Shown here piece after piece: positions 18,065-26,142 of a DNA stretch of 62,936 bases (position 1 is its first letter; each line of letters starts with the position of its first letter). Source of the DNA: an uncultured Lachnospiraceae bacterium (GTDB lineage Bacteria; Bacillota; Clostridia; Lachnospirales; Lachnospiraceae); contig CAMNQH010000015.1 in assembly GCA_946549035.1 (NCBI GenBank), positions 1 to 62,936 on the forward strand. The letters are read 5' to 3'. The notes below the pieces were generated by a model. That model ran no database searches. It was not told where the DNA came from and saw only the letters and a program-made list of their open reading frames with translations. The position numbers were made by a program, and so were the translations under genes.

Positions 18065-18084
18065 GTTCTGATTCAGTTTTAGAT

Positions 18085-18113
18085 ATTATAGCACTTCGAT
18101 GGGGGAAATACAA
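18085..18113 (-). promoter_or_regulatory. Promoter of the cobalamin operon
   Basis: On the minus strand TTGTAT (18108-18113) and TATAAT (18085-18090) are separated by 17 bases. A start point near 18078 places the riboswitch within the first 15-200 transcribed bases. Confidence 0.75.
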
Positions 18114-18178
18114 TAGGGAAGTTTCTTGCTTTCCGTCTCTACAAATAATCACGATACATTTCCCCTATTCACAATATT

Positions 18179-18205
18179 CGGCCGCCGGGAAGAACCCGGC
18201 GGCCG
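18179..18205 (-). terminator. Strong GC hairpin after the first FnIII gene
   Basis: An 11-pair perfect stem (CGGCCGCCGGG and its complement, loop of five) starts 11 bases after the stop codon of the FnIII gene at 18216. The T-tail on the minus strand is poor (AATATTGT), so termination is likely but not certain. Confidence 0.6.
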
Positions 18206-18215
18206 TTAATCATTA

Positions 18216-19487
18216 TTATTTAAATTTTTTGCTCCACCACAAATCGGCATTCTCAGCTTCTCCAGAATAATATTTGCCTCCTACTTTTTTACAGGCAACT
18301 ACATAAAAATAATATGTTTTTCCTTTTTTCAATGATTTTTTGTCAAACTTAGTCAATGTAAAACGGGTGTCTTTGGTTGTTTTCACCTTCTTATAGCCAG
18401 AATTCCACTTTGTGGAAGCATATACCTCATATCGGTCCGCCCCGGAAATCTTTTTCCAGGAAAGAGCCAGGCCTTTGCCGCTCTTTTGAATCTTTGTCAC
18501 TTTAGGCTGGGGACATACATACTTCCAGTCAGACCATTTCCCATATATCTTCTTGTTGCCATAATTACTGGTATAAGCACAAACACGGATCTTGATCATA
18601 TTATACTTGGCGAATGCAGCCTTAGACAATTTCTTGTTTCTAAGTGCCGGATTCGTGATCACCATCGACGCTATTCTAGTATCCTTTTTCTTGTTTGCAG
18701 TCCATACCTCCAGCTTATATCCCTCTGCGCTTCTTATACTTTCTGAAGCAGGAACACTCACACCAATCTCTGTAGAAGATTGGTAAAAAGAACACTTTAT
18801 CCCAGTTACTTTACCTGGAGTTACTCCAAAAATCCGCGCTGGGTCCATAGTATACATAATTGATGCACTATATTTCCCGTCCGCTGTTTTTCGGACACCA
18901 GCAACTCTCACACTATACTTGGCGCCCTTGGGCAATTTCTTTAACGTTATTGTATTACTTGTAGTACGTACCGTTTTCTCTTTACGGTCCGCCCCATACA
19001 GACTACTGTACTTTACAACGTATTCGCTGGCGCCGGGCACAGCATCCCACTTTAAAGTCATACCTGTGGCGGTAGAAGCCGTCTTTCTTATATTTTTTAC
19101 AGGGCTTGGCGCTGTAACGCATTCCAATGTTTCAGAATAAGCACCAAACAAATATTCATTCCTATTTTCTACATCTCTGATACATCCGCGAACGCGTACA
19201 TAGTAAGACTTCCCGGAGCTCAAAGAGCTAAAATGACAATAATTACTGCTTCGAGGTTTGCCTTTGGTATACCATTGTTTTCCGTTCTGGCTTACGGCAA
19301 CTTCATAATACACATTATCCTCCTCCAAGGCTTTCCACTCTACTGTGAAGCTGCCATAATGAGCTCCAATTTGTTTTAACCCCTTGACCTGGGACGGCGC
19401 CGACGCCTTTACCTGAACTCCCAAGAACAAACACGCAAAAAGCATGGAGGCTATCATGCCCAAGAAATATACTCTAAGTTTCTTCAT
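18216..19487 (-). CDS. Secreted fibronectin type III repeat protein (paralogue 1)
   Basis: 423 aa with a signal peptide (hydrophobic MIASMLFACLFLGVQ, likely cut after VKAS at about residue 29). The rest is about four FnIII-like domains (about 33-127, 130-215, 220-325, 328-415), seen from repeated Leu-Trp strands such as GLALSWKKISGADRYEVYAS and TYYFYVVACKKVGGKYYSG. It is basic and rich in Tyr and Lys, with no LPXTG anchor, transmembrane tail or catalytic domain. Likely a secreted or cell-surface binding protein; its partner is unknown. It is a close paralogue of the next gene. A promoter and a terminator of its own flank it. Confidence 0.8.
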   Translation of the reverse strand: MKKLRVYFLGMIASMLFACLFLGVQVKASAPSQVKGLKQIGAHYGSFTVEWKALEEDNVYYEVAVSQNGKQWYTKGKPRSSNYCHFSSLSSGKSYYVRVRGCIRDVENRNEYLFGAYSETLECVTAPSPVKNIRKTASTATGMTLKWDAVPGASEYVVKYSSLYGADRKEKTVRTTSNTITLKKLPKGAKYSVRVAGVRKTADGKYSASIMYTMDPARIFGVTPGKVTGIKCSFYQSSTEIGVSVPASESIRSAEGYKLEVWTANKKKDTRIASMVITNPALRNKKLSKAAFAKYNMIKIRVCAYTSNYGNKKIYGKWSDWKYVCPQPKVTKIQKSGKGLALSWKKISGADRYEVYASTKWNSGYKKVKTTKDTRFTLTKFDKKSLKKGKTYYFYVVACKKVGGKYYSGEAENADLWWSKKFK

Positions 19488-19596
19488 ATCATTTACTCCC
19501 TTCTACTACAATGCTTTTATCGGTGATTGTGAAACTTAAAACTTGGCTGAATATTCTCGTGGCTTTGACTTTCGCAATCATCTAATCACTTTCTTC

Positions 19597-19625
19597 ATTA
19601 TATAATTTAAAAGCAAATTTGTATA
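19597..19625 (-). promoter_or_regulatory. Possible promoter of FnIII paralogue 1
   Basis: Minus strand TATACA (19620-19625), 17 bases, TATAAT (19597-19602), about 110 bases before the start codon. The -35 is weak. The rest of the gap 19488-19866 is AT-rich and holds the terminator of the upstream gene, and no further gene was seen. Confidence 0.4.
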
Positions 19626-19778
19626 TACTTTCTTTTACAAAATATTTATAATTCAGAAAAAAATAGTCAATTTTGCAACTTCTGGGAAAGCTATATGCTA
19701 ACTGATCTAAAAAAGTTATATAAAAACCATTCCTACAGCAATTTGCCGGAGAAATTGCTATTTGGAAATATTCCCAAC

Positions 19779-19819
19779 AAAAAGGAGCAGCATAAATGAC
19801 TACTCATCTATACTGCTCC
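19779..19819 (-). terminator. Terminator of FnIII paralogue 2
   Basis: Minus strand GGAGCAG (from 19819) pairs with CTGCTCC (to 19784) with further partial pairing inside the loop, followed by TTTTTGTT. It lies about 50 bases after the stop codon at 19867. Confidence 0.65.
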
Positions 19820-19866
19820 CTATCTTTTTTCCTTTTATCAAATGTCCTGGTGGCTGTCACGAATTA

Positions 19867-21120
19867 TTATCGAAATGTTTGTTTCCAGCAGCTATTAGCA
19901 TTCCCAGCTTCTCCGGAATAATATTTGCCTCCAACTTTTTTATAAGCGACTACGTAGAAATAATATGTTTTTCCTTTTTTCAATGGCTTCTTATTAAAAC
20001 TAGTCAGTGTAAAACGAGTGCTTGTGGTGGTTTTTACTTTCTTGTAACCGGATTTCTGTTTTGTGGAAGCATATACTTCATATCGGGTTGCCCCGGAAAT
20101 CTTATCCCAGGAAAGAGCCAGGCCCTTGCCGCTCTTTTTGATCTTTGTCACGTCAGGTTGAGGACATGCATACTTCCAGTTAGACCATTTCCCGTACACT
20201 TTTTTACCATTGTAATTTTCGGTATAAGCGCGGACACGGATTTTGATCATATTATGCTTGCCAAATACAGATTTTTTTATATCTGGCGCATAGGCGCCAG
20301 CCCACGCTGTGGCTATCTTAGTATCTTTTTTCTTATTTGCAGTCCAAACCTCCACCTGATAGCCCTCTGCACTGGAGATATTTTTGTAATTCACAGAAAT
20401 CTCTTTGATAGTCTGCCAATAATAATCGCATTCCACCCCGGTTACCTTGCCGGGAGTCACTCCTAATCCATACGCGCTTTTACTGGAACTATAGCCGGCT
20501 TTTGTATAATATTTCCCATTCCCTGTTTTTCTTACGCCATAAACCGTCACATGATATGTGGAAGAGGCGGACAGCTTCTTTAAGGTTACTGTAGGTTTTG
20601 TTGTACGTACTGATTTTTCGGTATTGCTGGATGCGCCGGTTTTACGATATGTCACAACATAAGCATTGGCGCCTGGCACAGCCTTCCACTTTAATGTCAT
20701 GCTTGTAGTCGTAGAACCTGTCTTTCTAATATATTCCGTATCTCCTTTGGGAGCTGTTACACACTCCATCTTAGCGGAGTATGGGCCGTAGGACTTTTCA
20801 TTCCCATCTTGGATAAATCCCCGAACTCGTACATAGTAAGAGCTCCCAGCGTTCAGAGAAAAAATTACAGTATGATTACCATAAACCTTTTCCTCTTTGG
20901 TAATCCAACGGCTTCCGTCCTGGCTTATGTCAACTTGATAATACGCATCGTTTTCCAACAATGCATTCCATTCCAAACTAACGCTGCTTGTTCCAGAATC
21001 CGTCTGCTTTAATCCTGTAATCTGGGACGGCGACGACGCCTTTACCTGAACACCCAAGAATAAGCAAGCAAAAAGCATAGAAGCTATCATACTAAGCGCA
21101 ATTTTTCTAAAATTCTTCAT
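19867..21120 (-). CDS. Secreted fibronectin type III repeat protein (paralogue 2)
   Basis: 417 aa with nearly the same signal peptide as paralogue 1 (SMIASMLFACLFLGVQVKAS) and the same four-domain FnIII layout. The last 90 residues are the most alike between the two, while the first FnIII domain has diverged more, so one arose from the other by tandem duplication. GGGGGAG lies five bases before the ATG. No promoter is obvious in the 74 bases upstream, which hold the terminator of the gene before it; it may be expressed by read-through. Confidence 0.8.
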   Translation of the reverse strand: MKNFRKIALSMIASMLFACLFLGVQVKASSPSQITGLKQTDSGTSSVSLEWNALLENDAYYQVDISQDGSRWITKEEKVYGNHTVIFSLNAGSSYYVRVRGFIQDGNEKSYGPYSAKMECVTAPKGDTEYIRKTGSTTTSMTLKWKAVPGANAYVVTYRKTGASSNTEKSVRTTKPTVTLKKLSASSTYHVTVYGVRKTGNGKYYTKAGYSSSKSAYGLGVTPGKVTGVECDYYWQTIKEISVNYKNISSAEGYQVEVWTANKKKDTKIATAWAGAYAPDIKKSVFGKHNMIKIRVRAYTENYNGKKVYGKWSNWKYACPQPDVTKIKKSGKGLALSWDKISGATRYEVYASTKQKSGYKKVKTTTSTRFTLTSFNKKPLKKGKTYYFYVVAYKKVGGKYYSGEAGNANSCWKQTFR

Positions 21121-21144
21121 GCAATCTCCCCCTTTTTACTAAAA

Positions 21145-21182
21145 ATGCAGGACACCGGGCAAAACCCCAATGTGTCCTGCAT
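21145..21182 (-). terminator. Terminator of the secreted pre-peptidase-like gene
   Basis: Minus strand ATGCAGGACAC (from 21182) pairs perfectly over 11 bases with GTGTCCTGCAT (to 21145), loop of 16, followed by TTTTAGT. It begins 12 bases after the stop codon at 21195. Confidence 0.75.
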
Positions 21183-21194
21183 CATTTACAAAAC

Positions 21195-22058
21195 TTACTG
21201 CCATTTTAAGGAATAGTATCCGGAAGAATACTTATCATAACGCTCTACCTTTACATAATATGTCCCAGCTGGAATCCCGATCTTCTGAACATAATTAACA
21301 GTACGGTAAAATCTCATCCAACTGCTGGGGTTTAACGGAGACACCCAATCTACCGAACGCTTTGTGCCGCTATTTATAAACAGCTTTCCATTGCTCTTAT
21401 AAAAAGATACCTTGATTCCGGCATAATCATTCTCACCGCTTGTCTTTGCAGAATAAGTAAGCTTTAAGATCTGACTCTTAGTCAGTTTAATTTTATACCA
21501 GTCGGCTTTATTTTCCCCTGCAATCATTACGCCTGTAACTGCTTTTTTCTTCGCCAGACTTTTGGCCTTGGCTTTGGTATTTGCCGTAGATTTCTTAACC
21601 GCTTTTACCGTCGCCGTCAGCTTTGCTCCTGCTGCGCATTCTACTCTAAAATAATATGTTTTGCCTTTCTTTACGCCATACGTCTTTGTTTTCTGAAGGT
21701 TATATGAAGAATTTGTCTGCCAATATTCTTTCTTCTGCCCTATAGCTGACTTTTTGCTGTTGCATAAAGTAATGTATCCTGCAGAATAGGAGTAGTTCTT
21801 AGATGCTTCCTTCATTTTTATGGTAACATATCCTGTGGCTCCCGCTTTGAATTTAATCCAATGTACATTTCTGTTTTTTTTGCTGTTATAGCACTCAGAA
21901 TCCTTAATTGTTACCGAGGACGTCCCGGTAGACTTAAAGCTCTTTGCCTTAGCAGCCGCTTCCGCCTGCTGCGGAGATACTGCGGAGAAAACACCCACCA
22001 TCATTACTACCGCAAGCATCAAACTAGCTAACTTGTTAAATACTTTTCTTGTTCTCAT
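21195..22058 (-). CDS. Secreted protein, pre-peptidase C-terminal-like domains
   Basis: 287 aa from the ATG at 22058, which has GAAAGGG nine bases upstream; an ATG three codons earlier touches that site. A signal peptide ends near QQAEAAA (about residue 32). The mature part looks like two beta-sandwich domains: one with NVHWIKFKAGATGYVTIKM and KKGKTYYFRVECAAG, the other with KADWYKIKLTKSQILKLTYS and IPAGTYYVKVER, the pattern of PPC (pre-peptidase C-terminal) domains. There is no protease or anchor. Like the FnIII pair it is basic and Tyr/Lys-rich, so the three may act together at the surface. Precise role unknown. Confidence 0.72.
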   Translation of the reverse strand: MRTRKVFNKLASLMLAVVMMVGVFSAVSPQQAEAAAKAKSFKSTGTSSVTIKDSECYNSKKNRNVHWIKFKAGATGYVTIKMKEASKNYSYSAGYITLCNSKKSAIGQKKEYWQTNSSYNLQKTKTYGVKKGKTYYFRVECAAGAKLTATVKAVKKSTANTKAKAKSLAKKKAVTGVMIAGENKADWYKIKLTKSQILKLTYSAKTSGENDYAGIKVSFYKSNGKLFINSGTKRSVDWVSPLNPSSWMRFYRTVNYVQKIGIPAGTYYVKVERYDKYSSGYYSLKWQ

Positions 22059-22107
22059 AGCAATCATCCCTTTCTAAACATTACTAAAAACTCCTTTTGT
22101 GTTTCTT

Positions 22108-22136
22108 ATTGTATCACTTAATATCAAATATGTCTA
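22108..22136 (-). promoter_or_regulatory. Promoter of the pre-peptidase-like gene
   Basis: Minus strand TAGACA (22131-22136), 17 bases, TACAAT (22108-22113), 50 bases before the start codon. Confidence 0.6.
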
Positions 22137-22224
22137 TTATGTTTTTCACAGAATTTTCACAAATTAAGAAAAAAATAATATTTTTACTATCCTATTCTGC
22201 TTTAGATACAAAAGAGTGGTACAA

Positions 22225-22252
22225 ATAAAACACCCTGCGGCAAGCCGCAGGG
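22225..22252 (-). terminator. Terminator of nrdD
   Basis: Minus strand CCCTGCGG pairs with CCGCAGGG over eight bases with a four-base loop (22233-22252), followed by TGTTTTATT. It is about 53 bases after the stop codon of nrdD. Confidence 0.8.
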
Positions 22253-22304
22253 CAATAATCTCATGTTCTTTTCCAACGCATAAAATGATGCTATGGACAG
22301 ACCC

Positions 22305-24683
22305 CTATACGTTATTTGAAACGTTTTCTTCTACATACTTTTGAATATTAGATGCATTCACATATTTTTCAGCCTTTTTCTCACCTACTACTACCAGCGT
22401 CGGGGCCTGCATCACGCCATACTTCCTGGCCAGCTCCACATTCTCCTCCGCATCAATCAACACATACTGTTCTCCTGCCAGCATTTCCTTTGCCATAGCG
22501 CAATTAGGACACGTCTTTGTGGTAAACAAATATTTCACGTTTCCAGGAGCCTCTATCTTCACATCATCCCCTGAAATTGTAACAATATTGGTATGGACCC
22601 TCCGCAGGCAGGAATGCTTTGGCTCATACAGCTTACGATTCTTGTACTCCTGGGTCTTTCCGTCATTCCAGTTCTGCACCGGACGGTAGTAACCGGTGAT
22701 GCGGCTGTAGACCTCCGCCTTCTTGCCGCAAACCGGGCAGGTGAAATGCTCTCCGGTAATATAACCGTGCTCCTCACAGATAGAATAAGTGGGAGACATG
22801 GTATAATATGGAAGCTTATAGTTTTCCGCAATCTTGCGCACCAAACTGGCAGCCGCCTGCCAATCTGGAAGCTTCTCTCCCAGAAACGCATGAAATACCG
22901 TACCGGAAGTATATAATGTCTGAAGTTCATCCTGGATATCCAGCGCGTCAAAAATATCCGCGGTATAATCCACCGGAAGATGAGAGCTATTGGTATAGTA
23001 AGGCGTATCTCCTTCTTTGCCTGCCGTGATAATGCCTGGATAATGATGCTTGTCATGTTTGGCCAAACGATAGGTAGTGGACTCTGCCGGAGTAGCTTCC
23101 AGATTATAAAGATCCCCGTATTTCTCCTGATAATCCGCCAATCGCTCCCGCATATGATTTAGTACCTCTTTGATAAACTGCTGAGTCTCAACATGCGTCA
23201 AATCCTTCCTCAGCCATGCCGCATTTAACCCTGTCTCATTCATACCGATTAAGCCGATCGTGGAAAAATGATTGTCAAACGTTCCCAAATATCGTTTGGT
23301 ATAGGGATACAGGCCCTCTTCCAGAAGCTTTGTCACCACTTCCCGCTTAATTTTTAAGGAGCGGGCCGCAATATCCATCATCCGGTCCAAGCGGCGGTAA
23401 AAATCTTCTTCATTGTCAGATAAGTAGGCAATCCTTGGCATGTTAATGGTGACTACTCCCACGGAACCGGTGCTCTCCCCGGAGCCGAAAAATCCGCCGG
23501 ATTTCTTCCGCAATTCCCGCAGATCCAGCCGCAGACGGCAGCACATGGAACGAACGTCGCTGGGCTCCATATCGCTGTTGATATAATTGGAAAAATAAGG
23601 CGTCCCGTATTTTGCCGTCATTTCAAACAACAAGCGGTTATTTTCCGTATCAGACCAGTCGAAGTCCCGGGTGATGGAATAGGTAGGAATCGGATACTGG
23701 AACCCTCTTCCATTGGCGTCTCCTTCAATCATAGTTTCCAAAAACGCCTTATTTACCATATCCATTTCTTTCTTGCAGTCTTTGTATCGAAACTCCATTT
23801 CCTTTCCTCCGACTATGGCGGGAAGCTCTGCCAAGTCCCCAGGCACGGTCCAATCCAGGGTAATATTGGAAAAAGGCGCCTGGGTTCCCCAGCGGCTTGG
23901 GGTATTCACACCGAATATAAACGCTTCTATGCATTTTTTTACTTCCTCATAGGAAAGATTGTCTGCTTTTACGAAGGGAGCCAAGTACGTGTCAAAGGAA
24001 GAAAACGCCTGGGCGCCGGCCCATTCATTCTGCATAATCCCCAAAAAATTTACCATCTGATTGCAAAGCACAGACAAATGTTTGGCGGGAGAAGAAGTGA
24101 TTTTCCCGGTAATGCCTCCCAGCCCTTCTTGAATCAGCTGTTTTAAGGACCATCCTGCACAATACCCTGTGAGCATGGATAAATCATGGATATGCAAATC
24201 TCCGTTTCTGTGAGCTCCTGCAATCTCATCGTCATAGATTTCCGAAAGCCAATAGTTCGCCGTTACCGCTCCGGAATTGCTTAAGATCAATCCCCCCACA
24301 GAGTATGTTACAGTGGAATTCTCCTTCACCCGCCAATCTTCCACCTTTACATAGCTATTGACAATCTCTTTATAATCTAAAATCGTAGACTTCATATTCC
24401 GCATTTTTTCCCGCTGTTTCCGATACAGGATATATGCTTTCGCCACGTCCGTATAGCCTGCCTGCTCCAGAACCGTCTCCACGCTGTCCTGCACATCCTC
24501 CACATGGATTCTGGACTTTTTGATTTTATGTTGAAAGTCCGCCGTCACACGAAGGGATAACAACTGGATCATATCCTGATTGAACTCCTTTTCTGTGGCT
24601 TCAAATGCCTTGCAAATAGCGTCGCTGATTTTTTGTAACTGAAATTCAGCAACTACCCCGTCCCGTTTCACTACTTCAATCAT
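22305..24683 (-). CDS. nrdD: Anaerobic (class III) ribonucleoside-triphosphate reductase with fused C-terminal redoxin
   Basis: 792 aa from MIEVVKRDG (ATG 24683, AAAGGG nine bases upstream); an ATG and a TTG three and six codons earlier are alternatives. It reduces ribonucleotides to deoxyribonucleotides under anaerobiosis with a glycyl radical. Domains: ATP-cone about 1-95; NrdD core; a zinc-type cysteine pair (CPVCGKK); the glycyl radical site RITGYYRPV, Gly near residue 664. From about 710 to the end is a glutaredoxin/NrdH-like domain with CPNC (725-728) and a QAPTLVV cis-proline motif. The fused redoxin suggests reduction by a dithiol rather than formate, as shown biochemically for the thioredoxin-dependent NrdD group. 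The activase NrdG is not in the window. Confidence 0.95.
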   Translation of the reverse strand: MIEVVKRDGVVAEFQLQKISDAICKAFEATEKEFNQDMIQLLSLRVTADFQHKIKKSRIHVEDVQDSVETVLEQAGYTDVAKAYILYRKQREKMRNMKSTILDYKEIVNSYVKVEDWRVKENSTVTYSVGGLILSNSGAVTANYWLSEIYDDEIAGAHRNGDLHIHDLSMLTGYCAGWSLKQLIQEGLGGITGKITSSPAKHLSVLCNQMVNFLGIMQNEWAGAQAFSSFDTYLAPFVKADNLSYEEVKKCIEAFIFGVNTPSRWGTQAPFSNITLDWTVPGDLAELPAIVGGKEMEFRYKDCKKEMDMVNKAFLETMIEGDANGRGFQYPIPTYSITRDFDWSDTENNRLLFEMTAKYGTPYFSNYINSDMEPSDVRSMCCRLRLDLRELRKKSGGFFGSGESTGSVGVVTINMPRIAYLSDNEEDFYRRLDRMMDIAARSLKIKREVVTKLLEEGLYPYTKRYLGTFDNHFSTIGLIGMNETGLNAAWLRKDLTHVETQQFIKEVLNHMRERLADYQEKYGDLYNLEATPAESTTYRLAKHDKHHYPGIITAGKEGDTPYYTNSSHLPVDYTADIFDALDIQDELQTLYTSGTVFHAFLGEKLPDWQAAASLVRKIAENYKLPYYTMSPTYSICEEHGYITGEHFTCPVCGKKAEVYSRITGYYRPVQNWNDGKTQEYKNRKLYEPKHSCLRRVHTNIVTISGDDVKIEAPGNVKYLFTTKTCPNCAMAKEMLAGEQYVLIDAEENVELARKYGVMQAPTLVVVGEKKAEKYVNASNIQKYVEENVSNNV

Positions 24684-24795
24684 ACCTTTCATCCCTTTCA
24701 ATTCCTATATCTCTTTTCACCGGCCGTTTTTTGGCCTGCCCGGGAGCAAAATCAAGAGCCTCCTCTTTCTTTTCTCCACAAGCTTTAGCTCACTC

Positions 24796-24824
24796 ATTGT
24801 ACCAGATATAGTGTATATCGTCAA
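24796..24824 (-). promoter_or_regulatory. Promoter of nrdD
   Basis: Minus strand TTGACG (24819-24824), 17 bases, TACAAT (24796-24801); near-consensus. The start point would be about 105 bases before the ATG. Confidence 0.85.
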
Positions 24825-24846
24825 GGAAGAAAACTATATATTGTTA
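24799..24846 (-). promoter_or_regulatory. Two NrdR boxes overlapping the nrdD promoter
   Basis: Minus strand box 1 is TAACAATATATAGTTT (24831-24846) and box 2 is ACACTATATCTGGTAC (24799-24814). Both fit the NrdR consensus (acaCwAtATaTwGtgt). Their starts are 32 bases apart, three helical turns, which is the usual NrdR tandem spacing. Box 2 covers the spacer and -10 and box 1 lies just upstream of the -35. NrdR, the ATP/dATP-sensing repressor of ribonucleotide reductases, should therefore control nrdD; its gene is elsewhere. Confidence 0.8.
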
Positions 24847-24870
24847 TACCATTTTGTAGCAGAAACGACA

Positions 24871-26142
24871 TCATTTTGCACAATCTTTATCTTCCCGGCA
24901 AAATCTGTCATACATCTCTCTGGGAACAAACGCCTTTACAAAGATCCCTTCCTCTTTGCATTCTTCCAAAAGCAGCTCCCCATATTTTCGTATGGACTGA
25001 ATTTGTCCTGCCTGATCATAGGAAAATACATGCTCCAGGAGACATTTTTCTTCTCTGAGCATTTCTTCCAGGACTTCTTTGACCTGAGTCAGGCCGTCTC
25101 CGGTCACAGCCGAAATTTTTAACGTTTTATCTGCCTTCAGATCCCGCAGCTGCAAAGGCTCTTCTACCTTATCTTGTTTGTTAAACAGCGTAAGAATTTT
25201 CTTATCCGTCACTCCTAAGCTTTCCAGCGTCTGATACACGATGTGCATCTGCTTGTCCATTTGGGGATTAGATGCATCCACTACATGTATGATATAGTCG
25301 GCATATTTCGCCTCCTCCAGGGTGCTTCGAAACGCCTCCACCAAATGATGGGGCAGCTTGCGAATAAATCCTACCGTATCGGTCAGAAGAATCTCCTGTC
25401 CACTGTCTAATCTCAGACTTCTGGTGGTAGGATCCAACGTGGCAAACAGCTTATCCTCCTCCAGCACCTGTGCATCGGTGAGGTGATTCAGCAGGGTGGA
25501 TTTTCCTGCATTGGTATAACCTACGATAGCCGCCACTTTCCAAGGATTTTTGCTGCGGCCCTGGCGTGTCAGCTCCCGGTGTTTGCGGACCTGGGCCAGC
25601 TCTCGGTTTAACTGGGCAATCCGCTCCTTCACATACCGTCTGTCTGTCTCCAGCTTTTTCTCTCCAGGCCCCCGGGTACCGATTCCCCCGCCCAAACGGC
25701 TTAAGGATTTTCCAAGACCAGCCAAACGGCTTAAGCGGTATTTCAGCTGGTCCAGTTCTACCTGAATTTTTCCTTCGCTGGTGGAGGCCCTGGAGGCAAA
25801 AATATCCAAAATAATCAGAGTACGGTCCATCACTTTGGTGTCCAAGGCTTCCTCAAGGTTTCGAATCTGAGCCGGAGACAATTCATCATCGCAGACAATA
25901 CCTGTGGCCTTTGCCGCCTCAATCAACTGCCTTAGCTCCGTAAGCTTACCGCTTCCGAGATACGTCCCGGGATGGATACCTTCCCGGTTCTGAATCATCA
26001 CTCCCGCCACCTTTGCCCCTGCCGTATCTACCAATTCTGCCAGTTCATCCAGGGAATCCTGGGCGTCGTCTCCTTCTTTCAGGCTGACGCCTACTAAAAT
26101 CACGTTTTCTTGTAATTCTTCTATTTCAAATACCTGTTCCAT
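24871..26142 (-). CDS. hflX: GTPase HflX
   Basis: 423 aa from MEQVFEIEELQ (ATG 26142, AAAGGAG ten bases upstream). HflX is a ribosome-associated GTPase that splits stalled 70S ribosomes under stress. Visible are the HflX N-terminal domain with GTYLGSGKL, the GGGIGTRGPGEKKLETDRR motif before the G domain, the P-loop GYTNAGKSTL, LTDTVGFIRKLP (G3) and NKQD (G4). Its ATG overlaps the TAA of the histidine kinase gene (TAATG), so it is part of that operon. No terminator is clear downstream. Confidence 0.95.
   Translation of the reverse strand: MEQVFEIEELQENVILVGVSLKEGDDAQDSLDELAELVDTAGAKVAGVMIQNREGIHPGTYLGSGKLTELRQLIEAAKATGIVCDDELSPAQIRNLEEALDTKVMDRTLIILDIFASRASTSEGKIQVELDQLKYRLSRLAGLGKSLSRLGGGIGTRGPGEKKLETDRRYVKERIAQLNRELAQVRKHRELTRQGRSKNPWKVAAIVGYTNAGKSTLLNHLTDAQVLEEDKLFATLDPTTRSLRLDSGQEILLTDTVGFIRKLPHHLVEAFRSTLEEAKYADYIIHVVDASNPQMDKQMHIVYQTLESLGVTDKKILTLFNKQDKVEEPLQLRDLKADKTLKISAVTGDGLTQVKEVLEEMLREEKCLLEHVFSYDQAGQIQSIRKYGELLLEECKEEGIFVKAFVPREMYDRFCREDKDCAK

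Noticed and set aside
19737-19759. AGCAATTT/AAATTGCT hairpin after FnIII paralogue 2
   Set aside because: It lies beyond a better terminator and has no T-tail next to it; probably chance in AT-rich DNA.
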